From positions 49,625,664-49,689,663 of the forward strand of contig OY759270.1 in assembly GCA_963662155.1 (NCBI GenBank): a stretch of DNA of 64,000 nt. Reading direction: 5' to 3'. The stretch is from Lamellibrachia columna (lineage: Eukaryota > Annelida > Polychaeta > Sabellida > Siboglinidae). The number at the start of each line of letters is the position of its first letter. Within the stretch, counting starts at the first letter, position 1. Below are positions 36,814 through 48,362 of this stretch, piece by piece. A program made the position numbers and the translations under genes. Below the pieces are notes generated by a model. The model ran no database searches. It saw only the letters and a program-made list of their open reading frames with translations, and was not told where the DNA came from.

Positions 36814-36875
36814 CCAATCACAGTCGTGAACGTGTGTGATTTTGATTGATAATATTCTCCGCGAATCGTATATAG
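36814..36875 (+). promoter_or_regulatory. CCAAT/TATA promoter of the right-arm gene
   Basis: CCAAT at 36814-36818 and TATATAG at 36869-36875, 43 bases before the ATG at 36918. The spacing is normal for an RNA polymerase II core promoter. The mirror is at 35690-35751. Confidence 0.6.
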
Positions 36876-36917
36876 ATACATTTCGAAAAGCGCGTCCTTT
36901 TCAATACCGATATCTTT

Positions 36918-37488
36918 ATGAAAACAAGGAACATTACGAACATTGACCAGCCTTCAACCCATAGACCAAGCATGACGACTAAATCAGAAGTAAGTAACGA
37001 CATCTTGCAAGATAAACACATCGTATTTGCACTGTCATTCTTCACATTTTGTGTTGGATTGTCATAGTATTACTCTTCACATATGTATGTGAAGTATATA
37101 ATTAGAAAGAGTCTAGCAATGTAATACGCAAATATATATGATGATGATGATGATGATGATAGTGACTAGACTTTCTTTTCTACAGATGGAGTTACAAATG
37201 CATGATGATGATGGTACGAAAAAAACGACAGAATATACTACTATAATACAGCAAAAAAGAACATCGACATCAGCAGCAGCAACACAAACACAGGCGCCAC
37301 CGGAAACTGTAAAAAGACAGACACAAACACAGCCACAACCACAGACAACCGTCATAGAAAAATCAACACAAACACCAAGAGAAGTATTGATGCTAGGAAC
37401 TATTATACAGCTGAGAAATTCTGTTAATCAGTTGGATAACGTTATTTCAGATTTGATAATAAGAACAACTGCTACGTTGGATGAGTGA
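36918..37488 (+). CDS. Two-exon gene of the palindrome, right copy (124-residue TQT-motif protein)
   Basis: ATG 36918. Exon 1 36918-36989 encodes MKTRNITNIDQPSTHRP...TTKSE; the donor is GTAAGT at 36990 and the acceptor TTTTCTACAG ends at 37185; exon 2 37186-37488 begins MELQMHDDDG and ends IIRTTATLDE before TGA. Phase is 0 at the junction, giving 124 residues. Features: a short acidic patch, a Gln/Thr-rich middle with three TQT motifs (AATQTQAP, KRQTQTQP, EKSTQTPR), of which EKSTQT fits the dynein light chain LC8 consensus KxTQT, and a C-terminal helix (TIIQLRNSVNQLDNVISDL) with coiled-coil heptads. CCAAT (36814), TATATAG (36869) and AATAAA (37560) complete a compact transcription unit. No known family; function unknown. 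An intronless start at 37138 would give a poly-Met artefact from an ATG repeat. Confidence 0.65.
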
Positions 37489-37594
37489 CACTTTGAAATT
37501 TAGAGGTTGAGTGTGATACTGTTGTTGTTGTCACTTTTTACTCCCTCTTTATTGTATGTAATAAAACCATCAAAAAAAAAAAAAAAAAATCGTC

Positions 37595-40500
37595 TCCAAT
37601 GTTTGGACTTCCAACTCGCAAACTTTACACAACTTCGTACAACTTTGCACAACTTCACACAACTTTACACAACTTCGCAGGCGTGGAGTGGAGTGGACAA
37701 CTTCCAATATGCAAACTTCCAAAGCTAAAACTTCCAACTTGCAGACTTCCAACTCGCAAACTTCACACAAAATGTGTGTGCGGTGAAGCAAACTTCCAAC
37801 TTACAAACTTTCATAACATAAACTTTCAAAACGTGTATGTGTGTGACGTGAAGCAAACTTCCAACTTACACATTTTTCACAACACAAACTTTCAAAACAT
37901 GTGTGTGCGGTGAAGCAAACTTCCAAAACTTACAACTTACAAACTTTCATAACATAAACTTTCAAAACATGTGTGTGTGCGGTGAAGCAAACTTCCAATT
38001 TGCAAACTTCCAAAGCACAAACTTCCAACTGGCAGACTTCCAACTCGCAAACTTTACACAACTTCGTACAACTTTGCACAACTTCACACAACTTTACACA
38101 ACTTCGCAGGCGTGGAGTGGAGTGGACAACTTCCAATATGCAAACTTCCAAAGCTAAAACTTCCAACTTGCAGACTTCCAACTCGCAAACTTCACACAAA
38201 ATGTGTGTGTGCGGTGAAGCAAACTTCCAACTTACAAACTTTCATAACATAAACTTTCAAAACGTGTATGTGTGTGACGTGAAGCAAACTTCCAACTTAC
38301 ACATTTTTCACAACACAAACTTTCAAAACATGTGTGTGCGGTGAAGCAAACTTCCAAAACTTACAACTTACAAACTTTCAAAAATGGCGGTCAAAACATG
38401 TGCGTGTGTGCGGTGAAGCAAACTTCCAACTTACAAACTTTCATAACATAAACTTTCAAAACATGTGTGTGCGGTGAAGCAAACTTCCAATTTGCAAACT
38501 TCCAAAGCACAAACTTCCAACTGGCAGACTTCCAACTCGCAAACTTCACACAACTTCGTACAACTTTGCACAACTTCACACAACTTTACACAACTTCGCA
38601 GGCGTGGAGTGGAGTGAAGAACTTCCAATATGCAAACTTCCAAAGCTAAAACTTCCAACTTGCAGACTTCCAACTCGCAAACTTCACACAAAATGTGTGT
38701 GCGGTGAAGCAAACTTCCAACTTACAAATTTTCATAACATAAACTTTCAAAACGTGTATGTGTGTGACGTGAAGCAAACTTCCAACTTACACATTTTTCA
38801 CAACACAAACTTTCAAAACATGTGTGTGCGGTGAAGCAAACTTCCAAAACTTACAACTTACAAACTTTCATAACATAAACTTTCAAAACATGTGTGTGCG
38901 GTGAAGCAAACTTCCAATTTGCAAACTTCCAAAGCACAAACTTCCAACTGGCAGACTTCCAACTCGCAAACTTTACACAACTTCGTACAACTTTGCACAA
39001 CTTCACACAACTTTACACAACTTCGCAGGCGTGGAGTGGAGCGGAGAACTTCCAATATGCAAACTTTCAAAGCTAAAACTTCCAACTTGCAGACTTCCAA
39101 CTCGCAAACTTCACACAAAATGTGTGTGCGGTGAAGCAAACTTCCAATTTGCAAACTTCCAAAGCACAAACTTCCAACTGGCAGACTTCCAACTCGCAAA
39201 CTTTACACAACTTCGTACAACTTTGCACAACTTCACACAACTTTACACAACTTCGCAGGCGTGGAGTGGAGTGGACAACTTCCAATATGCAAACTTCCAA
39301 AGCTAAAACTTCCAACTTGCAGACTTCCAACTCGCAAACTTCACACAAAATGTGTGTGTGCGGTGAAGCAAACTTCCAACTTACAAACTTTCATAACATA
39401 AACTTTCAAAACGTGTATGTGTGTGACGTGAAGCAAACTTCCAACTTACACATTTTTCACAACACAAACTTTCAAAACATGTGTGTGCGGTGAAGCAAAC
39501 TTCCAAAACTTACAACTTACAAACTTTCATAACATAAACTTTCAAAACATGTGTGTGCGGTGAAGCAAACTTCCAATTTGCAAACTTCCAAAGCACAAAC
39601 TTCCAACTGGCAGACTTCCAACTCGCAAACTTTACACAACTTCGTACAACTTTGCACAACTTCACACAACTTTACACAACTTCGCAGGCGTGGAGTGGAG
39701 TGGAGAACTTCCAATATGCAAACTTCCAAAGCTAAAACTTCCAACTTGCAGACTTCCAACTCGCAAACTTCACACAAAATGTGTGTGCGGTGAAGCAAAC
39801 TTCCAACTTACAAACTTTCATAACATAAACTTTCAAAACGTGTATGTGTGTGACGTGAAGCAAACTTCCAACTTACACATTTTTCACAACACAAACTTTC
39901 AAAACATGTGTGTGCGGTGAAGCAAACTTCCAAAACTTACAACTTACAAACTTTCATAACATAAACTTTCAAAACATGTGTGTGCGGTGAAGCAAACTTC
40001 CAAAACTTACAACTTACAAACTTTCATAACATAAACTTTCAAAACATGTGTGTGCGGTGAAGCAAACTTCCAATTTGCAAACTTCCAAAGCACAAACTTC
40101 CAACTGGCAGACTTCCAACTCGCAAACTTCACACAACTTCGTACAACTTTGCACAACTTCACACAACTTTACACAACTTCGCAGGCGTGGAGTGGAGTGA
40201 AGAACTTCCAATATGCAAACTTCCAAAGCTAAAACTTCCAACTTGCAGACTTCCAACTGGCAAACTTCACACAAAATGTGTGTGCGGTGAAGCAAACTTC
40301 CAACTTACAAATTTTCATAACATAAACTTTCAAAACGTGTATGTGTGTGACGTGAAGCAAACTTCCAACTTACACATTTTTCACAACACAAACTTTCAAA
40401 ACATGTGTGTGCGGTGAAGCAAACTTCCAAAACTTACAACTTACAAACTTTCATAACATAAACTTTCAAAACATGTGTGTGCGGTGAAGCAAACTTCCAA

Positions 40501-42265
40501 AACTTACAACTTACAAACTTTCATAACATAAACTTTCAAAACATGTGTGTGCGGTGAAGCAAACTTCCAATTTGCAAACTTCCAAAGCACAAACTTCCAA
40601 CTGGCAGACTTCCAACTCGCAAACTTTACACAACTTCGTACAACTTTGCACAACTTCACACAACTTTACACAACTTCGCAGGCGTGGAGTGGAGTGAAGA
40701 ACTTCCAATATGCAAACTTCCAAAGCTAAAACTTCCAACTTGCAGACTTCCAACTCGCAAACTTCACACAAAATGTGTGTGCGGTGAAGCAAACTTCCAA
40801 CTTACAAATTTTCATAACATAAACTTTCAAAACGTGTATGTGTGTGACGTGAAGCAAACTTCCAACTTACACATTTTTCACAACACAAACTTTCAAAACA
40901 TGTGTGTGCGGTGAAGCAAACTTCCAAAACTTACAACTTACAAACTTTCATAACATAAACTTTCAAAACATGTGTGTGCGGTGAAGCAAACTTCCAATTT
41001 GCAAACTTCCAAAGCACAAACTTCCAACTGGCAGACTTCCAACTCGCAAACTTTACACAACTTCGTACAACTTTGCACAACTTCACACAACTTTACACAA
41101 CTTCGCAGGCGTGGAGTGGAGTGGAGAACTTCCAATATGCAAACTTCCAAAGCTAAAACTTCCAACTTGCAGACTTCCAACTCGCAAACTTCACACAAAA
41201 TGTATGTGCGGTGAAGCAAACTTCCAACTTACAAACTTTCATAACATAAACTTTCAAAACGTGTATGTGTGTGACGTGAAGCAAACTTCCAACTTACACA
41301 TTTTTCACAACACAAACTTTCAAAACATGTGTGTGCGGTGAAGCAAACTTCCAAAACTTACAACTTACAAACTTTCATAACATAAACTTTCAAAACATGT
41401 GTGTGCGGTGAAGCAAACTTCCAATTTGCAAACTTCCAAAGCACAAACTTCCAACTGGCAGACTTCCAACTCGCAAACTTTACACAACTTCGTACAACTT
41501 TGCACAACTTCACACAACTTTACACAACTTCGCAGGCGTGGAGTGGAGTGGAGAACTTCCAATATGCAAACTTCCAAAGCTAAAACTTCCAACTTGCAGA
41601 CTTCCAACTCGCAAACTTCACACAAAATGTATGTGCGGTGAAGCAAACTTCCAACTTACAAACTTTCATAACATAAACTTTCAAAACGTGTATGTGTGTG
41701 ACGTGAAGCAAACTTCCAACTTACACATTTTTCACAACACAAACTTTCAAAACATGTGTGTGCGGTGAAGCAAACTTCCAAAACTTACAACTTACAAACT
41801 TTCATAACATAAACTTTCAAAACATGTGTGTGCGGTGAAGCAAACTTCCAATTTGCAAACTTCCAAAGCACAAACTTCCAACTGGCAGACTTCCAACTCG
41901 CAAACTTCACACAACTTCGTACAACTTTGCACAACTTCACACAACTTTACACAACTTCGCAGGCGTGGAGTGGAGTGGAGAACTTCCAATATGCAAACTT
42001 CCAAAGCTAAAACTTCCAACTTGCAGACTTCCAACTCGCAAACTTCACACAAAATGTGTGTGCGGTGAAGCAAACTTCCAACTTACAAACTTTCATAACA
42101 TAAACTTTCAAAACGTGTGTGTGTGTGTGTGTGACGTGAAGCAAACTTCCAACTTACACATTTTTCACAACACAAACTTTCAAAACGTGTGTGCGGTGAA
42201 GCAAACTTCCAAAACTTCCAACTTACAAACTTTCATAACATAAACTTTCAAAAATGGCGGTCAAT
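37595..42265 (-). repeat. 427-bp higher-order satellite, right arm (mirror copy)
   Basis: Reverse complement of the left-arm satellite including the same sequence of variant unit lengths. One base near 39041 (GGAGCGGAG against GGAGTGGAG) and a CA-repeat near 38400 differ from the partner. Confidence 0.95.
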
Positions 42266-42540
42266 TTCTCCATGCATGTCACATGGTTGTCAATGTCTCC
42301 ACGCATATCACACAGTGGTAAATGTCTCCATGCATGTCACATGGTGTCAAATGTCTCCATACATATCACACAGCTTCTCGTCATACTCCCGTCATCGCTG
42401 CCACAATGTTGTTCTCCTGCTGGCTTTTGATATTGGCATACATAGCGTGCACTACCTTATTTGTTATTGTTCTGTATGCGGATTACGTCAGCAGCATGTC
42501 CTGACACGTTTATAGCTTTCGTCAGCTGTACGTCGGTATG

Positions 42541-42585
42541 ACAAGAAAATTTAGAGTCCTCTGTCTAACGTTTGTGGACAATGTT
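42541..42585 (+). pseudogene. Protease-gene fossil B, right arm
   Basis: Positions 42553-42582 are identical over 30 bases to 51235-51264 in the Polinton protease. The flanks diverge at once. Orientation is toward the arm tip, the same orientation as the real protease toward the right terminal repeat. Confidence 0.85.
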
Positions 42586-42859
42586 ACTACACTATATATG
42601 TGTGCTGGGTAAATTGTAGGAATTATGGGTAAATTGAAGGAATTATGGGTAAACTGTAGGAGTTATGGGTAAAGTGTACAGGCGCATTATTTTAAAATAT
42701 TGACATATAACGACAATATGTTGATGGTACACTTTCCGTGACGCGTCTGATGCCGTTTACGTCAGCTGCATGTCCTTATTTGGTATTGTTGTGTGTGCAG
42801 CATACGTCAGCTGCATGTCCTGACACGTTTATAGCTTACGTCAGCTTTACGTCGGTATG

Positions 42860-42908
42860 GCAAGAGACTTTACAGTCCTCTGTCTAACGTTTGTGGACGA
42901 TATTGTGT
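42860..42908 (+). pseudogene. Protease-gene fossil A, right arm
   Basis: Ungapped match to 51223-51272 with about four or five differences. The frame is still open and would read LSNVCGRYC, against LSNVCGQYC in the intact gene, so the active-site cysteine codon is kept while the rest of the gene is gone. Confidence 0.85.
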
Positions 42909-44357
42909 CATTATTTTCAAATATTTAATAAAATGTCCTTGTACTCTTATTCAATAGGAGACTTATGGGTAAATTGTAGGAATTATGGGTAAACTGTAGG
43001 AGTTATGGATACAATGTAAAAGCGCATTATTTTTAAATATTTACATATAAAGAAAATATAGTACGATATCGTGTTTTGTTCATTTTTCGTCTCCTCGTTA
43101 GGTCCTTTGATCTCAGTTATTAATTACCCTGTTAATGACCACTGTTAACTTACTCTTTCATCTCAGTTATTAATGATACTATTAATGACCGCTGTTAACG
43201 GACAGTCGTTCCTATGTCCACTATGGCGGTTACTGTTACCACGGATACTCGCGCGAAAACATTACGCGGCTAGCGTATAGCCATCGCGCAGTTAAAAAGT
43301 TGGGCGGCACGCGAATACGACTTACTTTGGTCCCGGAAGCAGTGTTGTACTTCGTTTTCATATATATTAAATTTTGCTTGAACTGATATTCCCGTCTTGT
43401 ATCGAGTTCTCGTTCCCATTGCGTGTGTGCATATGTTCGTCTCCTTACTAGGTTAACGACCCTTCGACACATACACGTAACTAGGTCAATGTTCGTTCCT
43501 CCTCCAAAAAGACAAGACGAGTGGGAGCGTACAAGTCAAAGTCCACCAATAGCGGCTGACCAGTGTGAAAAAGACAAGACGAGTGGAAACGCACAAGCCA
43601 AAGTCCACTAGCAGCGACTGACCAGTGTGAAAAAGACAAGACGAGCGGAAACGCACAAGCCAAAGTCCACCAACAGCGACTGACCAATGTGAGTGGGAGC
43701 GCACAAGCCAAAGTTCACCAACAGCGACTGACCAATGTCAAAGTGGTCTTGTTGTGAAAAGCCGCATTCAAAGAAGAACGGAGCGCGTACTTGTAACATT
43801 GTCGCTGATTGACGCGATTGCAACGTTGCTATGAATAATATCCTTTGATCTCGCAGCATGATTTACCGTGGTATGGACAAGATGCGTCACGATGCTAATT
43901 TTCATACGGATTGATTCAGAAAACAAATAAAACTTATGTAACCGTAACATCCTCCTAAACACGCGTTAGAACACTCATTCACTTGTAAATGAACGTGATT
44001 CTAGTACACGGGAACAATAAAATATGTGTTCGTCTTTTATACCAATAAACAAACACGCGTAGAACTTATCGAAACCACATATTCGACTGCAACGATTTCG
44101 CTATGGTTATATGCAAATCGTCAATGTTGTATAGATATGAGATTCGTACAAAGCTCGTTCCTCCTCCAGTCGCTAGGGGGCGCTTACGTCACGCACGCTC
44201 CGATACCACCGCCAGGGGGCGTTCCAAGGTCTAGTGCTGCTTTCTGATTGGCTGCGCGCACTCATTAGCGGTGGGCGATATTAGGGTCGTTTTCCTTTGA
44301 TGTTTCGGTCACGTGATTTGCGGCGCAATGATGTGTCAGATCCTCCCCCTAACTACT

Positions 44358-44363
44358 AACATT
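44358..44363. other. Right target duplication AACATT of the nested element
   Basis: Matches 28199-28204 exactly. The polymerase coding frame continues directly to its right. Confidence 0.95.
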
Positions 44364-44815
44364 ACTTCCGGCACCGCTCCGAATGGTTGCCGTCCGAATG
44401 TTGCGACGACCATCGGAACGAGTACGTGCGCTTTCGTCTCGCCAATAGACCGTGGGTTGGCGAAGAGGCGTGCTGTAAGGCGCGCAGGGCGTACGACAAG
44501 AGGACACCGGGTCTGTTCAAGGTGGAGTGGTCCGGTGATGGGTTCGTGGGGTTGTGTAGCAAGACATACTATTGGTTCGGACCCACCGACAAATGCAGCA
44601 CCAAAGGACTGAGCAAACGTCAAAACGACATCGACAAGAACGCGTTCCTGGAGGTGCTCACCAACCGTCGGAGCGGAAGTGGAAAGAACCGCGAGTTCCG
44701 AGTTTGTCACTCGACCGTGTTGACTTACGTGCAGGAACGAGCGGCTCTCACCTACTTTTACGCCAAACGCGTGGTGCACGAGGACGGGATGAGTACGGGT
44801 CCGGTGGATGTGTAG
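44364..44815 (+). pseudogene. polB: Polinton DNA polymerase B, C-terminal part displaced by the nested element
   Basis: About 150 codons, open to TAG at 44813-44815. It encodes the conserved Polinton polymerase tail: TPGLFKVEWSGDGFVGLCSK (the 'product accepted by template, then lysine-rich thumb' region), KTYYWFG, KGLSKRQNDIDK and the terminal YAKRVVHEDGMSTGPVDV. It is in the frame that continues the 5' part once the inserted element and one target copy are discounted, so the insertion alone split the gene here. Confidence 0.93.
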
Positions 44816-45481
44816 AAAAAGGCGATGCACTCTGGTCGTCTTTCATAAGCGACCATGGACGCACGGTGGAAAACATCCTTTCACGTGCATCGTCGCCGGA
44901 CCGACGGGATGCGGCAAAACTACATTCGTGACGCGTATGCTGCGTCACGCTACTGCGATGATCGATCCACCCCCCCGAACGGATCACGTGGTGTTACGGA
45001 GAATGGCAAGAGGCTTACGCAACGATGGACTTGGTCGACGTGCGGTTCGAGGAAGGATTGCCGAGTGTGAGCATGTTCGATTCGTCGACGAGGAACCTTA
45101 TCGTCATAGACGATCTCATGGCAGAAACGGACGAACGGGTCACGATCTTGTTCACTAAAAAAAGTCATCACAGGAACACGTCCGTGCTGTATCTCATACA
45201 GAATCTGTTCCCTAAAAACAAAGAGAGTTGTACCATCAGTCTGAATTCTCAGTACATGGTGGTGTTCAAGAATCCTCGTGACGCATCGCAGATGTCGCAC
45301 TTGGCTCGACAGATGTATCTGGGGCGCGTCAAGTTCGTTCAAGAGGCTTTTAAAGACGCTACGTCGGTACCGTCGGTATCTATTGGTCGATCTCAAACAG
45401 GACACGCCCGACGACATGTGTCTGCGCACGGCCATCTTTCCAGACGACGGTGTTCAGTACGTGTACTTGCCGAAGGTATAA
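44808..45481 (+). pseudogene. Polinton packaging ATPase (FtsK/HerA, A32-like), two frameshifts
   Basis: The ATG at 44808 overlaps the polymerase stop. Walker A is GPTGCGKTTF (about 44898-44928) and Walker B NLIVIDDLM (about 45097-45123), followed by the sensor-like SVLYLIQNLFPKNKESCTIS and FKNPRDASQMSHLARQM, all standard for the viral genome-packaging ATPase. The protein passes through three frames: a slip in the C7 run at about 44970-44977 and another at about 45360. It ends in DGVQYVYLPKV and TAA at 45479-45481. The family length is about 220-230 residues and the sum of pieces agrees. It would pump DNA into capsids. The first slip is in a homopolymer, so an assembly error is possible. Confidence 0.92.
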
Positions 45482-45518
45482 AAAGACCGCATGCGTGGAT
45501 AGTCTCTTCATTCACACC

Positions 45519-45867
45519 ATGTCTGACCTGGTGAAGAGACACATTGTGTGCATACAGGCTCTGAATAGAATCAAGAGCAACAAACTGAAAAGAGCCATCA
45601 TCGCCAACGCCGACGCCGATCTGCTGTGTGCACTAGCCGAGTGTGCCTACAACATATTAAAAAAGAACATTCCATTGACCGAATTACAGAGGCGGCGTTT
45701 GAGTACATACAGTTACGCGAGTTGGCTCAACTGCCAGGAGACGACGCATCTTGCTGCAACAGCAGGTCGGCGAGGGACAGAGCCGAGGTTTCCTATCGGC
45801 CTTCCTAGCACCGTTGGCAAGTTCGGTCTTTCTACCCTTGCTTCGAGAGGTGCTGCTCAAGAGGTAG
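45519..45867 (+). pseudogene. Conserved small Polinton protein (structural-type, function uncertain), frameshifted
   Basis: ATG 45519 starts MSDLVKRHIVCIQALNRIK; the segment NADADLLCALAECAYNILKKNIPLT is a block I recognise as common to Polintons, adinto-like viruses and some other small DNA viruses. Frame changes near 45700 and 45750 lead to a basic/hydrophobic end (GFLSAFLAPLASSVFLPLL) before TAG at 45865-45867. The usual length is about 115-120 residues, which fits. In these elements it sits in the structural gene region and may be a virion core or membrane-active protein; that is inference. Confidence 0.65.
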
Positions 45868-45873
45868 AGAGAC

Positions 45874-46633
45874 ATGGAACACGCACGCAAGATGGCCTTG
45901 GTGGACCCACGAATGTTGGACACGCTTCGTTCACCCCCAACCCCGACGGACACCTTAGGTAAGAAGGTGCAAGCCCTCGATGACGAGATGATGACCATCC
46001 TCGATAGAAAGGACCTCGACGACAGGACCAAGGTAACACTGTATAATCAGGTGTTGCAACAGTACAACGTCTTGTCTGATAAACACGTAAAGGAACCGGT
46101 ACGCGTGATCGCGGTGAACGAGTCTGGGGCGGGGGCGGGGGTGGCGGAGGGAGCAGTAGGAGCTCCTGCTACTAGCAGAATAGAAGCCGACGTCGTGGAC
46201 ACCGTTGCCAAGACCATGCAAGCCAAAGCCAGACGTTTGATGGAACATCTCAAAAGAGACATATCTTGGACCGCTCGCGGCGAACTGATCCACGAGGGTG
46301 TGTCGGTTGCCGGAAGTAACGTGGTGGATCTCGTAAATTATCTGTTGCGTAAGAGAAAGACCGATCCAACGGGATGGCAACCATTTGCAAGACAACTCCG
46401 TACCATGAACCTGCCCATGGAATTGGTCCTTAACGACACCCACTCCAGGTCGTCGTCGTCGTCGAATGCCGGCTACTCCTCGCTCTGGTGGTGGTGCGGG
46501 TAGTGCACGAAGATCACACAGTTGGACACCCCTCGCTCGTCGACGCAGTCAGATGGAACATTCCATGCTCACCCCACCTCCAGAACGTCAACACAAGGCT
46601 TTGGCGCCATTGGCTAGTTGGGAAGACATTTAA
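45874..46633 (+). pseudogene. Conserved Polinton accessory/structural protein with basic tail, frameshifted
   Basis: ATG 45874, seven bases after the previous stop. The intact part runs to 46503: MEHARKMALVDPRMLDTLRS, then helices with LDDEMMTILDRKDLDDRTKV and LYNQVLQQYNVLSD, a Gly/Ala linker, and a helical domain ending PFARQLRTMNLPMELV. A one-base change near 46448, inside a CGT repeat, moves a basic tail (RRRRRMPATPRSGGG, SARRSHSW) into another frame that ends at TAA 46631. The pattern is familiar from other Polintons between ATPase and integrase, but I do not know its function. Confidence 0.6.
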
Positions 46634-46672
46634 GATGGTGTGGTACGTGTCCATAGCACAGTGTGCGCTACG

Positions 46673-46807
46673 ATGATGAGCGATAAACAGGACACATACC
46701 GTTCCGTCATCGTTGCGATATTTTGCGGTGGACTTTACTTGCTTGCTGATGCTATAGCCCGAAGTCTTATACAATACTCGCTATTCGGGATATGTTTTCA
46801 CTACTAG
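46673..46807 (+). CDS. 44-residue single-span membrane protein
   Basis: ATG 46673 (a second at 46676) to TAG 46805-46807. The sequence SVIVAIFCGGLYLLADAIA forms one hydrophobic segment with a charged N-terminus (MMSDKQDTYR). It overlaps the next small ORF by 16 bases. It is too small for ordinary gene callers. The position before integrase suggests a viral small membrane protein; there is no homology claim. Confidence 0.5.
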   Translation: MMSDKQDTYRSVIVAIFCGGLYLLADAIARSLIQYSLFGICFHY

Positions 46808-46941
46808 ATTATCGGTCATTCGTCATCGTTGTAGGTGTGGTAGTGGGTGTTCTGGTGTACGTCAGCGTACTCGTCGTCACTCGTCAAGAACCGTGCTGTG
46901 AAGTCAACGTCACAACAACCAACCCATCGGAACTCTTTTAA
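46792..46941 (+). CDS. 49-residue single-span membrane protein overlapping the integrase start
   Basis: ATG 46792 to TAA 46939-46941; the last A is the first base of the integrase ATG (TAATG). It contains FVIVVGVVVGVLVYVSVLVV, a strong transmembrane segment, followed by a short tail with an adjacent cysteine pair (EPCCEVNVTTTN) and an NVT glycosylation sequon. The chained overlaps imply co-expression from one transcript. Function unknown. Confidence 0.5.
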   Translation: MFSLLDYRSFVIVVGVVVGVLVYVSVLVVTRQEPCCEVNVTTTNPSELF

Positions 46942-48008
46942 TGGCACCAAGCAATAAACCTCTGAGGGTGGTCTACTTCGATCCGACAAGGGTAGGCAGT
47001 TACGGTGGAGTCGATGCTTTGCGATGCGTCACGCGCGTGCCGCGGAAAATGGTCGCAGAATGGTTGTTGGAACAGGACGCCTATACCCTACACAAACCGG
47101 CGAGACGACATTTCAGGAGACGACGCGTCATCGTAGGTGGTCTACGCCAGCAATGGCAGGCCGATCTCTTCGATCTATCGAATTTGAAAAAGGACAACGA
47201 CGGTATGACCTTTCTCCTCACGGTGATCGACGCCTTCTCGAAAGTGGCCTGGTGTGTTCCTATGAAGAATAAGTCCGCGATGTCATTGGTAGCAGCGCTG
47301 ACAACCACGTTCAGCAAAGGCTGGCCAAAGACGTTGCAGACAGATCAAGGACTGGAATTTCTGAATAAATCCGTTCAGGCTCTATTGAAGAAATACGGCA
47401 TCCATCACTTCTCCACACACAACGCGGAGACGAAGGCGAGCATCGTGGAAAGATTCAACAGAACGTTGAAGACGCGTATGTGGCGATACTTCACGAAACA
47501 CCAGACGTGGCGATACATCGACGTCCTTCAGGACTTGGTGCAATCATACAACAACACCCCCCACCGCAGCATCGGCATGACTCCGTCACAGGTAAGTGCA
47601 AAGAATCAAGAAGAGGTGTGGCAGCGTCTGTACGGACACGATGGTAAGGGCGTGCCCAAATTGCGTGTGTCGGATCGCGTGCGCGTCAGCAAGTACAAAG
47701 GTAAGTTCGAAAAAAGCTACGCGCCGAATTGGAGCGAAGGGATGTTCACGATACACGAGGTTCATCCCTCCGATCCACCCGTGTACCGATTGAGGGATGA
47801 TCTCGGTGAAGTGTTGGACGGTACCTTCTACGAACTGGAGCTGCAGAAGGTGTCGGTACCCACCGATAAAGTGTACCGCGTGGAATCATCGGTACTACAG
47901 CGTCGTAAGGTAGGTAGACGAACGGAGGCTTTGGTGAAATGGTTCCGCTAACCCTCCAAATTCAACAGCTGGATCGATGCCAAGGCACTCGTCAACTATA
48001 AAGACTAG
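46941..48008 (+). pseudogene. int: Polinton integrase (rve family) with chromodomain-like tail; late premature stop
   Basis: ATG 46941; open for 336 codons to TAA at 47949-47951. The N-terminal block includes GSYGGVDALRCVTRVPRK and AYTLHKPARRHFRRRR, typical of Polintons. The catalytic D-D-E is visible: QADLFDLS, LQTDQGLEF and KASIVERFNR, with NNTPHRSIGMTPSQ after it. A chromo-like C-terminus (YRVESSVLQRRKVGRRTEALVKWF) is interrupted by the TAA and then continues in the same frame as PSKFNSWIDAKALVNYKD to TAG at 48006. The catalytic core is complete, so the truncated product might still be stable but lacks the end of the chromodomain. It makes 6-bp target duplications, as seen at both insertions here. 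Confidence 0.95.
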
Positions 48009-48038
48009 CCGCGCGTATGATGACACTTCATTCGAGAA

Positions 48039-48362
48039 ATGACACAAGACACGACAACACGGAACTTCACCACCACCATAGAAGAGGAGGAGGAGGAACA
48101 AGAGGACGTAGTAGCAGCAGTAGAGGATAGTACTGACGCGTCGAGCGAAGAGGACAGCACTCCTTGGCATCTGTTCGGTACCGTGTGTCCTAAAGAGGAA
48201 ATAGTCTTTCTGTGTCAGGTCCTCGTCTTGTTCACGGTCATCTTGATAAGCATCTGCAACCTGACCACGGGTCACGATAATTCTAACCTGTGGACGGCCC
48301 TGTTGAGTAGTTCTTTGGGTTACCTGCTCACCAATCCCACGTTGAGACGCAATGGCGACTGA
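48039..48362 (+). CDS. Small Polinton membrane protein with acidic N-terminus
   Basis: 107 residues, intact. An acidic stretch (TIEEEEEEQEDVV) is followed by CPKEEIVFLCQVLVLFTVIL, one transmembrane helix, then NLTTGHDNSNLWTALLSS and LGYLLTNPTLRR. The block ending LGYLLTNPTL is recurrent between integrase and minor capsid in Polintons. The stop lies inside the first codons of the minor capsid gene (an 11-base overlap from ATG 48352). Role unknown; an envelope or inner-membrane role is inference. Confidence 0.7.
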   Translation: MTQDTTTRNFTTTIEEEEEEQEDVVAAVEDSTDASSEEDSTPWHLFGTVCPKEEIVFLCQVLVLFTVILISICNLTTGHDNSNLWTALLSSSLGYLLTNPTLRRNGD

